Below are positions 45,504 through 52,782 of a stretch of DNA of 61,991 nt, piece after piece (within the stretch, counting starts at the first letter, position 1; every line of letters starts with the position of its first letter). The notes beneath the pieces are model-generated. The model saw only the letters and a program-made list of their open reading frames with translations, did not search any database and was not told the DNA's origin. The position numbers were made by a program, and so were the translations under genes. The stretch comes from Lachnospiraceae bacterium UBA3762. Its GTDB lineage: Bacteria; Bacillota; Clostridia; Lachnospirales; Lachnospiraceae. The stretch covers positions 1 to 61,991 of the forward strand of contig DFGA01000069.1 of NCBI GenBank assembly GCA_002371615.1. The letters are read 5' to 3'.

Positions 45504-46481
45504 TTATTGGTACTCTTTAAAACCATCGCCACCAGTAACAATATGATTCCTTCTGTGAAATCCACCTATCTGTTCAAAACAATCTTTTGGATCTAGATAC
45601 CCTTCGGTTCGGTATTCTGTACCAGGGATTTTGTTAAATGCCCCTACGGATATCATTGCGATTATATCATTATAAGAACACTTATTACCATCTTTCACGA
45701 TACTATCAAATCCCGCAAAGGCATATATTGGTGTATCCTCAAAATTACCAGCGCTATCAGACAACTCTGTCTTGTACACAAGATATAAGGTGTTCCAGCT
45801 TCTGCCCTCATATCCAAAATTTGCTCCCGGCTCATATGCCAAAAAAACCCAGCCATAATATTCTAAATCACTATAAGAAGCCGTATCCGGAAGAGTTCCT
45901 CCTATATCGTATTCAAGCTCACGCCGCGTCTCTTCCTTTCCAACAGATTTAAGTTCACTAATTAATTCTTTTGAAATATCAGAATAAGAAGAAACATACT
46001 CCTCCAATCCCTCAACAGTATACTCTTTTTCCATTTTTGATGGGAGTTTTCCATACTCCTTCTCAAATTCTTCCTCTGATATACCTGTTACATATGCCCT
46101 TAATTTAATAGTATCACCATTAGATAATCCATTTGTTTCATCCATGTCATAGGCTATGTGACTATACTTGGGGCTCCCCATAATATCCGCATACCCGATA
46201 GGAGCTTTTCCAGAGAATCTAATTTCAACTCCCTCAAAAGGATCTATTTTTCTATTAGCCAAAACACAAATCAATGCAATGACACATACAACTAATACAG
46301 CAGCAACTATAAGAACTTTTCGAGGAATAACTTGTAATAAACGAGATGCTCCAACTCCAGTTGTTTTTGCTACATCAGAGATTTTATCAATACCTCTTTG
46401 TTCATTCACTACGGGCTGCCCACATTTCCCGCAAAATTGAATCCCTGGTTTTACTTCGGCTCCACATTTTCCACAATACAT
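45504..46481 (-). CDS. Zinc-ribbon membrane protein, paralogue of the 44038 gene
   Basis: 325 residues. Zinc ribbon YCGKCG-X12-FCGKCG at the N-terminus, a linker, one membrane segment (about 55-72), then an external domain. DPFEGVEIRFSGKAPIGYAD through KEYTVEGLEEYVSSYSDIS (in part, about 75-165) aligns with the neighbouring 44038 product. The two share a DPF(D/E) start after the membrane helix, a YADI/SVEI strand and an LSNGD turn. Unknown role. AGAGGAG precedes the ATG. Confidence 0.65.
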   Translation of the reverse strand: MYCGKCGAEVKPGIQFCGKCGQPVVNEQRGIDKISDVAKTTGVGASRLLQVIPRKVLIVAAVLVVCVIALICVLANRKIDPFEGVEIRFSGKAPIGYADIMGSPKYSHIAYDMDETNGLSNGDTIKLRAYVTGISEEEFEKEYGKLPSKMEKEYTVEGLEEYVSSYSDISKELISELKSVGKEETRRELEYDIGGTLPDTASYSDLEYYGWVFLAYEPGANFGYEGRSWNTLYLVYKTELSDSAGNFEDTPIYAFAGFDSIVKDGNKCSYNDIIAMISVGAFNKIPGTEYRTEGYLDPKDCFEQIGGFHRRNHIVTGGDGFKEYQ

Positions 46482-46496
46482 GTTCTACCGCTCCTC

Positions 46497-47132
46497 TTAC
46501 ATTCCAAATAAGTCTTCTTCTATGAGCCATCCATCTTTTTCGTAATTGCTCAATTCAAATGTTCTCGTATCCCAAAGATCTCCATTTTCATATAGTTCAA
46601 CCATTATTAATGCTTTATCAGCACTTGAATTAGTAATAATCTGTGGCATATTTGAGCTTATCTTTTTACCCGATTTATAGTACTCAACTTCCTTTACTTT
46701 AACCTTAAGTTTTGGGGTGTCAGCGTATGAAGATGCTATACCAACAATCGCATTCCCGTCAATTCCAAACATCCCCATTAGACCCATAGCGCCTTCATAT
46801 TGGGCATTAGTTTTAGGAGAGTAACACTGTAGCATTGAAGCGATGTCTGCATTACTAAAGGCCTCGATCATCTTTCTTACCGTCTTTTCAGGAGAATCAA
46901 CTAGGGTCTTTGCGGCTACCGTTCCTGCCCCGGCCAAAACAAGTATAACTACGGCAATTACTAATGCAATAGTTCTCTTTTGACTCAGCCTCATCACTAA
47001 TCTAGATGTAGAGGCCTCCTCTTCCATTGAAACACTTATATTATCATCTACTGGTAGCGAAACCTTACATCCGCATTTATGACAGAAGGAAGTTCCCTCC
47101 ATTAATTCGGCACCACATTTTTTACAATACAT
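46497..47132 (-). CDS. Zinc-ribbon membrane protein with DUF4878-like external domain
   Basis: About 211 residues from the ATG at 47132 (GGAG 8 nt upstream). Zinc ribbon YCKKCG-X12-FCHKCG, one membrane segment (about 55-77), then an external NTF2-like domain beginning SPEKTVRKMIEAFSNADIASM and ending in a basic-free WLIEEDLFGM tail. This layout resembles lumazine-binding or DUF4878-type domains, which measure or bind something in the envelope. Third of four zinc-ribbon genes in a row. Confidence 0.6.
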   Translation of the reverse strand: MYCKKCGAELMEGTSFCHKCGCKVSLPVDDNISVSMEEEASTSRLVMRLSQKRTIALVIAVVILVLAGAGTVAAKTLVDSPEKTVRKMIEAFSNADIASMLQCYSPKTNAQYEGAMGLMGMFGIDGNAIVGIASSYADTPKLKVKVKEVEYYKSGKKISSNMPQIITNSSADKALIMVELYENGDLWDTRTFELSNYEKDGWLIEEDLFGM

Positions 47133-47146
47133 ACCGGATTCTCCTC

Positions 47147-48094
47147 TTACATCTTTTTCCCGCATTTCACGCAATAAACAGAATCACCATCTTGCTTTGT
47201 CCCACAGTACGGACAGAATACAAATTGAGGTTCTGTCTCTTTATTTGTAACATCATTTTCTTGCCGAGATTCTTCCATCTGAGCTTTCTCTTGTAGTTCA
47301 GCTTCTCTTCTTTCTGCTTCTTTCCTTTCTCTTTCCGCTTTTGCAGATTCAATTAGATCCTTTGGAATAGGGGTACCACAAGAAGTACAAAACTCATTTT
47401 CAAAGTATAATGGGGCTCCACACTTTTGACAGTAGCCCATAATATCATCTTTATTTCTTAAAGACCCTATCGCATCCGATACAGAACTAGAAACATTCCC
47501 TGCAATCTCCGATAAGCGCTTAGATACCTGCTTTGTCCCCTCAGCCACTCGAGCCGTACCTTCACGAATTTGATCAGAGTTAAGATTAAAATTTCCTGTA
47601 AATGCACCTATCAAGTTTGAATCAAGTGTAATCCTTCCAATCAAAACTCCACAAAAAATCAATATAGTTAGAATTTGAAAAACAATGGTCCAGACAAACA
47701 CTCCTGTCGTTTTAAACTCGCAATTATTGGTCCTTGCTGCCTCTTTCACTTTTGATTTAATGAAAAACCACACCACTATATCTATAATTGCAAGAATGCT
47801 TCCTACACACGATACGAGCTTATTCTTTAGTTGCTTCAGAAACATAAACACAACTATTGCAATAGGAATGAGCAGGCAAATTAAAACAATAGGTTTAGAA
47901 TCACTAACATCTTCAACTCCAAATCCTGTATCAACTTGTATTCCTTTTACTATATTGAATCCGCTAACTTCTATATTCTTTCCGCTGCAAGATACCAAAA
48001 AAGAAGAGCAGAAGAATAGTACTATACAGACTATAGATATAGTCTTTATAACGTTTCTAAAAGTGAGCATTCCATTATTATCATTGTTTTCCAT
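47147..48094 (-). CDS. Polytopic membrane protein with two C-terminal zinc ribbons
   Basis: 315 residues. Four or so membrane segments (about 14-35, 67-85, 93-112, 130-152), an amphipathic region (about 165-210), a zinc ribbon YCQKCG-X12-FCTSCG near 220, a Lys/Glu-rich coiled coil and a second ribbon FCPYCG-X11-YCVKCG at the very end. GGGAGG precedes the ATG. First gene of the four-gene zinc-ribbon run, all on the minus strand with gaps of 14-26 nt. Confidence 0.65.
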   Translation of the reverse strand: MENNDNNGMLTFRNVIKTISIVCIVLFFCSSFLVSCSGKNIEVSGFNIVKGIQVDTGFGVEDVSDSKPIVLICLLIPIAIVVFMFLKQLKNKLVSCVGSILAIIDIVVWFFIKSKVKEAARTNNCEFKTTGVFVWTIVFQILTILIFCGVLIGRITLDSNLIGAFTGNFNLNSDQIREGTARVAEGTKQVSKRLSEIAGNVSSSVSDAIGSLRNKDDIMGYCQKCGAPLYFENEFCTSCGTPIPKDLIESAKAERERKEAERREAELQEKAQMEESRQENDVTNKETEPQFVFCPYCGTKQDGDSVYCVKCGKKM

Positions 48095-48116
48095 AGCGAA
48101 CCTCCCTCAGACAGTA

Positions 48117-48129
48117 TGGTGTGACCATC
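48117..48129. promoter_or_regulatory. Palindrome at the zinc-ribbon operon promoter (candidate operator)
   Basis: ATGGT-GTG-ACCAT, extended by flanking GACAG and CTGTC with one unpaired T. On the minus strand a TTGACA begins at the palindrome's upstream edge (48130-48135), and the gene start follows at 48094. Binding protein unknown. Confidence 0.4.
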
Positions 48130-48523
48130 TGTCAATCCCATAAATATCTTTAATTCTCGATTTATATTTTACAGCCCATCTGAATCATAAGCAATAAAAA
48201 TAAGCCCCCGAGTCACTATAGTTGAAGGATCTATATGTTGGATGATACAAAAATAAGGAATTACAAAAGTCTGCACCTGATGAGAGTATATATTATTTTA
48301 CTTCTATATCCTGCCGCGCTTCCGCTTGGCACAACCGACCTTACGATCATCCGATCATACATCCCTTTCCATGATTCATATATTTCGATCGGCTGATCCT
48401 AAGATCGGTTCTGGTGTCCTCTCACAAATGTTATTTTCATGTTCTTTTATTCTAATATTGACTCTCCGACCATGTTTTTCTCTATATATCACTTTTTGTT
48501 TAACAAGCAGAGAAAATAGGCCC

Positions 48524-48640
48524 TAAATGGGCCCATTTTCACTTGAAAGGGCCCGCCCTTAAACCCTGTCTTATTGCTATAAACCCCTTAAATCCTGCTC
48601 TCAGGCGTAGCCTGACAAAGTTTAAGAGTAGGCTCTTAAA
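48524..48640. other. Cluster of four palindromes upstream of the ParM cassette
   Basis: AAATGGGCCCATTT (48524-48537), AAGGGC-CC-GCCCTT (48547-48560), TCAGGC-GTA-GCCTGA (48601-48615) and TTTAAGAG-TAGG-CTCTTAAA (48621-48640). A TTAAACCCTG/TTAAATCCTG pair lies between them. The rest of 48141-48697 has no gene I can support. This could be the centromere, a replication origin or a transfer origin of the element. Confidence 0.5.
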
Positions 48641-48697
48641 GCGGAAATGTCCCCGGTTTACCTCTGACGTCCCTTGTCTATAGAGGTTGCTCTACTT

Positions 48698-48726
48698 TTG
48701 ACGACTCCGATCTACTTTTTTACAAA
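48698..48726 (+). promoter_or_regulatory. Candidate promoter of the ParM cassette
   Basis: TTGACG (48698-48703), 17-nt spacer, TACAAA (48721-48726), just after the palindrome cluster and about 95 nt before the first gene. Confidence 0.35.
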
Positions 48727-48822
48727 TTATTTTTTCAGATTTTTCAAAATGAGCCTTTATTACTTCTTAGAGGAAAAGATGAATCCTCTAAAACTATCAA
48801 TTCATTTGAAAGGAGGAAGCAT

Positions 48823-49200
48823 ATGGCAAAAAGGTATGGCCTCATTTATGGCGATGACTATGAAAAGAGGCGGTATTGGAACCAGTTTGTTACGGTTCTT
48901 GAACAATCCCGAGGCAGAAGGAATCATATCATCTTCATGATCATTACTGCACTTATCAAGGAACTCGGTCTGTCAGACTGCAATGATCTGATAATGATCA
49001 ATGCCCTTGAACGCTGGGCATATGATCTTCTGTCAGGCAGCGGAGAAACCAAAACGGTATGTGTAACTGATCATGAAGTTGCAAGGGCTCCGACTATACA
49101 GAAGCCTTCGGAAGCATCATCAAGCACTACACCGCAGGCATCATTTGATGTATCAATGTTCAGCGGTATGAACAGAACTACAAGTTTATCAGACATTTGA
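48823..49200 (+). CDS. ParR-like adaptor candidate
   Basis: 125 residues, with AGGAGG 6 nt before the ATG. The basic N-terminal half (YEKRRYWNQFVTVLEQSRGRR, in part, then hydrophobic helices to about 75) could be a DNA-binding helical domain. The C-terminal 45 residues are Ser/Thr-rich and flexible and end SMFSGMNRTTSLSDI. ParR and AlfB adaptors have this plan: a DNA-binding body and a tail that contacts the actin-like filament. The call rests on size and position before the ParM-like gene; I see no diagnostic motif. Confidence 0.45.
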   Translation: MAKRYGLIYGDDYEKRRYWNQFVTVLEQSRGRRNHIIFMIITALIKELGLSDCNDLIMINALERWAYDLLSGSGETKTVCVTDHEVARAPTIQKPSEASSSTTPQASFDVSMFSGMNRTTSLSDI

Positions 49201-49226
49201 AACAGAAAATAGGAGGAAATCTTTAT

Positions 49227-50201
49227 ATGTCAACAAAGTATTTATCAATCGATTGTGGAAAAGCCAACACAAAAGTGATCGCGTATGATCCCGGATCATC
49301 GGATATACGCACCGGCATTATTGCAACCAACGTGGCTAAGCCCAATGCCCTTGTAGCGCTGTGCAAGACAGGGGCGCACCACACAGTAAGGATCGAGAGT
49401 GATAACAAGGAAATATCCGGCGAGTGGATGATCGGAGCTACCGGTGGTGAGAGTACCTACAGCAACTCCAAGAAAGATATGATCCATAAGATCATGACTC
49501 TTACCGCCATAGCTCTTGTAACTGATAACGGGGATACGATCATCCCCAGTGTCGGATGTCCCCTTTCTGTCTTTGAAGATCCTGACCAGAAAGCAGATCT
49601 GTATAACTATCTGTTCCCGAACGGGCGGGTTGATATCACTGTAGACGGTGATAACAGATTCTACTATATCGAAAAAGATAAGGGACTTATCTTTCCGGAA
49701 AGCTTCGGAGCACTCTTTCTGTATCCTGATAAGTTTATCGGACATACCGGTATAGTCGATATCGGAGGTCTTAACCTTAATGCCAGTTACTTTGATTCTT
49801 CGCGCCTTGTATCGGATCTTTGCACAACAGAAAAACTGGGATGCTTTTCCATCGTATCTTCTGTCCGTAGCAGATTAAACGCATTCTGTGACGCAAGCTT
49901 TAGTAATAAAGATGCTGAGATATTTCTTCTTGCAGGCGAGGTTTCAGGGAGCAAAGGAAGCCGGAAGGTAATCGAGGAAGTGTTAACCCACCACTTAAAA
50001 CGTATAACAGATGTATTACAGGAATGGGATCTTGAGAGAATGAACTTCATATTTATCGGTGGCACATCAAAGCTTCTGCAAAAATATCTGGAAGAGCGAT
50101 TCAAAGACAGGGTATTTATTCCGGAGGAAAGTGAGTTCGTCAACTGCAGGGGATTCTTGAAGGCAATGCTTTCCGGTGCCGGATATAATTGCCCGTTCTG
50201 A
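49227..50201 (+). CDS. parM: ParM/StbA-like actin-type ATPase
   Basis: 324 residues from the ATG at 49227 (GGAGG about 10 nt upstream). The actin-fold phosphate loops are LSIDCGKANTKVIAYD near 5-20 and GIVDIGGLNLNASYFD near 180; the adenosine motif is FIFIGGTSKLLQKYLEERF near 280. ParM-type proteins polymerise with ATP to push plasmid copies apart. Here it follows a small adaptor candidate, the reverse of the R1 parMR order. On a chromosomal element it may stabilise a circular form. A strong terminator follows. Confidence 0.8.
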   Translation: MSTKYLSIDCGKANTKVIAYDPGSSDIRTGIIATNVAKPNALVALCKTGAHHTVRIESDNKEISGEWMIGATGGESTYSNSKKDMIHKIMTLTAIALVTDNGDTIIPSVGCPLSVFEDPDQKADLYNYLFPNGRVDITVDGDNRFYYIEKDKGLIFPESFGALFLYPDKFIGHTGIVDIGGLNLNASYFDSSRLVSDLCTTEKLGCFSIVSSVRSRLNAFCDASFSNKDAEIFLLAGEVSGSKGSRKVIEEVLTHHLKRITDVLQEWDLERMNFIFIGGTSKLLQKYLEERFKDRVFIPEESEFVNCRGFLKAMLSGAGYNCPF

Positions 50202-50219
50202 ATTACGCATTTGAAAAAA

Positions 50220-50280
50220 GGTATATGGTTTTGGGCTTTCGGAAAGTATCCCGTAAGCCCAATATACCTAATTTTTTTTT
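50220..50280 (+). terminator. Terminator after the ParM-like gene
   Basis: A long stem with outer pairing 50220-50226/50262-50268 and inner GGGCTT/AAGCCC, followed by a run of nine T (50272-50280). Starts 19 nt after the stop codon. Confidence 0.8.
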
Positions 50281-50316
50281 GGGGAAGAGTATTGTTAACC
50301 ACGAGGGACGTCGTTT

Positions 50317-51525
50317 ATGAATACTGACTTGATTAATAGCTTTGAGACAGTTAGAATTCATTACAGCGGATGTGCTGTTGATGGTATGCTTACAAAAGAA
50401 TATGAAACGGCACTTAAAAAGGCTGGCTTTAATCTAAGCAGCATCTGTCAGATTAGGGACGGGCGCTATAAAACAAGCGCCCCGATACAGGTCTGCAGAA
50501 AAAAGAGGATTGACGTCCTTAAAGAGTTATACATACATTACTACGGTATCGGATCAACCTATACTCTCCGTGATGTATTCAAACTCGCTACAACTGAATA
50601 CAGAAAACTTGTTGATAATGGGCACAGAGAAGAAAACACCTATGACCACTACACCGGAGCATGGAATCGATATATTAGCAAATCCGATCTGCCGGATATG
50701 AAGATTTCTTCTATCAGACGAAGGCATCTGCTAGGATTCTATTCTGACATTACCGCACCGGATAGCAACGGCAAGCGCATCACCAGAAGTACGCTTCGAA
50801 ATGTCATAACAACTATCAACCTTTGTTTTGATTATGCCCTCGATTGCGATATCATTGAAAACAATGTCGCTATGAACATCAAAACAGACAAGCTGATCTG
50901 CAATGAAGGAAAAAGTCATGATTCTTATACAGCTTATGAGGTTGAATGCCTGAGAAAAGTATTACAGGAACAGGATAGTGTTTATGCACGTATCATAAGG
51001 CTTGATTTTTGTTTAGTGGCAAGAATAGGTGAACTGGAAGCTTTAAAATGGCAGGATATCGACTTTGAGCAAAAAACAGTCCGTATTCACTCACAAATAG
51101 TCAGACGGAAGCGTGACGGTCAAATAACGTTCGAATATGTCCCGTACACAAAAACCGGAAGGCATTCCGTAATGGATATGGGACGCAGAACTTTAAAGCT
51201 CAATTCCAAGGCCATGGAAGTTTTGAGAGAGCAAAAACGGATTAATCCCTTTGGAGAATTTGTTTTTGTCAGTGAAGCAGGAACACCGCTTATCACAAAC
51301 AGAATAAATGAGCATTTGAAAAAATTCTGCAAAATGGCCGATGTTCCTTATCTGTCCACTCACAGTATCAGAACAACCAATATTACAAAATTGTTTGATA
51401 TGAATGTTGCTCCGACCAAAATTCAAGTGGCAGCCGGCCACTCGGATATTCGTACTACCAACGGATACTGTCACTCGGAAAAATGCGACGAAATTGATGT
51501 GGATATTCTCGAAAAAGCACTCTAA
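50317..51525 (+). CDS. int: Tyrosine recombinase / integrase
   Basis: 402 residues. An N-terminal SAM-like core-binding domain covers about 75-190. The catalytic set is R in LVARIGELEALKW near 233, H-X2-R in HSIRTTNITK near 347, H in AAGHSDIRTT near 370 and the nucleophile Y in NGYCHSEK near 384. It ends 88 nt from the tRNA-Gly att site, the usual position for a tRNA-targeting integrase. It looks intact, so the newest element might still excise. GAGGGA precedes the ATG. Confidence 0.92.
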   Translation: MNTDLINSFETVRIHYSGCAVDGMLTKEYETALKKAGFNLSSICQIRDGRYKTSAPIQVCRKKRIDVLKELYIHYYGIGSTYTLRDVFKLATTEYRKLVDNGHREENTYDHYTGAWNRYISKSDLPDMKISSIRRRHLLGFYSDITAPDSNGKRITRSTLRNVITTINLCFDYALDCDIIENNVAMNIKTDKLICNEGKSHDSYTAYEVECLRKVLQEQDSVYARIIRLDFCLVARIGELEALKWQDIDFEQKTVRIHSQIVRRKRDGQITFEYVPYTKTGRHSVMDMGRRTLKLNSKAMEVLREQKRINPFGEFVFVSEAGTPLITNRINEHLKKFCKMADVPYLSTHSIRTTNITKLFDMNVAPTKIQVAAGHSDIRTTNGYCHSEKCDEIDVDILEKAL

Positions 51526-51540
51526 AGCCCGTAAATTCAA

Positions 51541-51576
51541 CCACTTGCACTTTAGCGTACTAAACCGTACTAACCT
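51541..51576. repeat. Arm-type repeats next to the right att site
   Basis: CTTTAGCGTACTAAACCGTACTAA contains two TACTAA-type units in the same phase as the TAGTACGGTACTAA motif of left-end copies 1 and 2. These are likely integrase arm-binding sites of the P' side. Confidence 0.45.
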
Positions 51577-51587
51577 CAAAAAATAAA

Positions 51588-51606
51588 AAAGCCCGTATTT
51601 ACGGGC
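51588..51606 (-). terminator. Terminator of the tRNA-Phe/tRNA-Gly transcript
   Basis: Minus-strand stem GCCCGTA / TACGGGC with a 2-nt loop of AA, followed by TTTTTTATTTTTT. It lies between the int gene and the att core, so it comes from the element. Similar but degenerate GCCCGTA-type sequences precede the other two att copies. Confidence 0.75.
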
Positions 51607-51612
51607 AAAAAT

Positions 51613-51635
51613 AAGAGCAGGTGATGGGAATCGAA
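51613..51635 (+). repeat. attR: tRNA-Gly 3' end
   Basis: Exact 23-bp match to 39642-39664, overlapping the tRNA-Gly gene (51616-51686). Confidence 0.85.
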
Positions 51636-51686
51636 CCCACGTCACCAGCTTGGAAGGCTGGTGTTCTACCATTGAACCACACCTGC
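51616..51686 (-). tRNA. tRNA-Gly (UCC)
   Basis: 71 nt cloverleaf: acceptor GCAGGTG/CACCTGC, anticodon loop CTTCCAA, T-loop GGTTCGATTCC, discriminator T. No CCA encoded. Integration target of the island. Confidence 0.95.
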
Positions 51687-51690
51687 AAGG

Positions 51691-51763
<73 letters not shown>

Positions 51764-51797
51764 GAATAATTATCGCTAATCTGCGTCAGCAAAAGCC

Positions 51798-51826
51798 ATT
51801 ATACACATATTTTTATGCTTTTGCAA
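51798..51826 (-). promoter_or_regulatory. Promoter of the tRNA-Phe/tRNA-Gly operon
   Basis: Minus strand TTGCAA (51821-51826), 17-nt spacer, perfect TATAAT (51798-51803), 34 nt before tRNA-Phe. Confidence 0.65.
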
Positions 51827-51835
51827 CACTTTTTT

Positions 51836-52522
51836 CTAGAGGACACCTCTGATAGCGGATACGATTTTCTCAACATTGATAGGTTTACTTATATGCCCGT
51901 TCATTCCTGTCCTAAGAGCTGTCTGTATATCATCAGGCAGAGCCTCTGCCGTCATAGCGATTATAGGGATCGATTTTGCCTGTGGATGGCTTCCGTTACG
52001 TATAGCGTCTGTTGCTTCATATCCGTCCATACCCGGCATATTGATATCCATAAGGATAACATCGAAAGTTCCCGTAACGGATTTGTTGAACAGATCCACA
52101 CCTTCTTTTCCACTGTCGCACACCGTAACGATAGATCCTCGCGATTCAAGCATTTCTTTAGCAATGAGCTGGCTGACACTACTATCTTCAACTACCATTA
52201 CACGGAGATTATTCAGAATACTGCTGTCAACTTCTTCCGTAGTAGTTCCGTGAAGTGCTGCGTAGTTTCCTGTTTCAAAACATTCAAAGAAATGATCTAT
52301 TGTCTGCTGCAGTTCCGTTGCCGCATCGCCAAGAATGTCCACATAAGAAAGAAGCGTATCCTTATCACAGTCATTCATAATGACTTTCCTGGTGATCTCA
52401 GTAATTCCGCATATTGTATTCAGAGGGTTGCGAACATTATAAGACAGTTCGGATACAAACCTTCTCTCCTCTTCAATCTTGTCACTGTTATTAACTTCTT
52501 TTTTCTTTCCTAAACCAAACAT
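51836..52522 (-). CDS. Degenerate HisKA plus receiver domain protein
   Basis: 228 residues. Residues about 18-85 look like a HisKA helix pair, but the H-box reads ELSYNVRNPLNTI with Tyr in place of the phospho-accepting His. The receiver domain (about 105-228) is intact, with Asp in VILMDINMPGMDG near 157 and Lys in HISKPIN near 208. There is no ATPase domain. It may act as a phosphate acceptor that dimerises through the false HisKA helices. GGAGG precedes the ATG. The next gene upstream starts 4 nt away. Confidence 0.8.
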   Translation of the reverse strand: MFGLGKKKEVNNSDKIEEERRFVSELSYNVRNPLNTICGITEITRKVIMNDCDKDTLLSYVDILGDAATELQQTIDHFFECFETGNYAALHGTTTEEVDSSILNNLRVMVVEDSSVSQLIAKEMLESRGSIVTVCDSGKEGVDLFNKSVTGTFDVILMDINMPGMDGYEATDAIRNGSHPQAKSIPIIAMTAEALPDDIQTALRTGMNGHISKPINVEKIVSAIRGVL

Positions 52523-52525
52523 ACG

Positions 52526-52759
52526 CTAATCCTCCGGAAATTCTACCGTAACGTAGAATCCTGCAGGTCTTTCTTCAACACTCTTTACAACGCCTTCCCT
52601 TCCCTTTAACCTCTGCCTAAACTCATAGTTACCGCTCATGGCAAGTGAAGGATCTATTGTATAGTAAAAACTTGTCGGAAGCACCCCTTCGGTAACCGTG
52701 ACATTCTGTCCGGCTTCAAGCAATCCGGGGCGCTCCATTTTGAACTCCATATCACGCAT
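52526..52759 (-). CDS. Small conserved-looking protein, unknown function
   Basis: 77 residues, beta-rich. No motif I recognise. GGAG lies 8 nt before the ATG. It ends 3 nt before the HisKA-REC gene and begins 23 nt after the GH13 gene, so all three may share one transcript. Confidence 0.6.
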   Translation of the reverse strand: MRDMEFKMERPGLLEAGQNVTVTEGVLPTSFYYTIDPSLAMSGNYEFRQRLKGREGVVKSVEERPAGFYVTVEFPED

Positions 52760-52782
52760 ATGTTACTACTCCAAAACATTTT

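Larger units (their letters stand above)
39642..51635. mobile_element. Integrative island in tRNA-Gly (composite of stacked elements)
   Basis: Bounded by an exact 23-bp direct repeat (39642-39664 and 51613-51635); the right copy is the 3' end of tRNA-Gly. A tyrosine integrase gene ends 88 nt from the right copy. The contents are AT-rich accessory genes: dNTPase-like pair, dead XRE regulator, toxin-antitoxin, zinc-ribbon membrane proteins, ParM-type cassette. No relaxase, coupling protein or T4SS gene is present, so it is not self-transmissible as seen. Internal copies of the left end at about 43.23 and 43.97 kb show repeated insertion. Confidence 0.85.

Noticed and set aside
48326..48526. 66-codon plus-strand frame in the 48.1-48.8 kb gap
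   Set aside because: No ribosome site and low-complexity hydrophobic and Ser-rich translation; it ends at the palindrome cluster.
39642..51635. Integrative conjugative element or prophage
   Set aside because: No relaxase, coupling ATPase, T4SS, capsid, terminase or replication gene is visible in the 12 kb.
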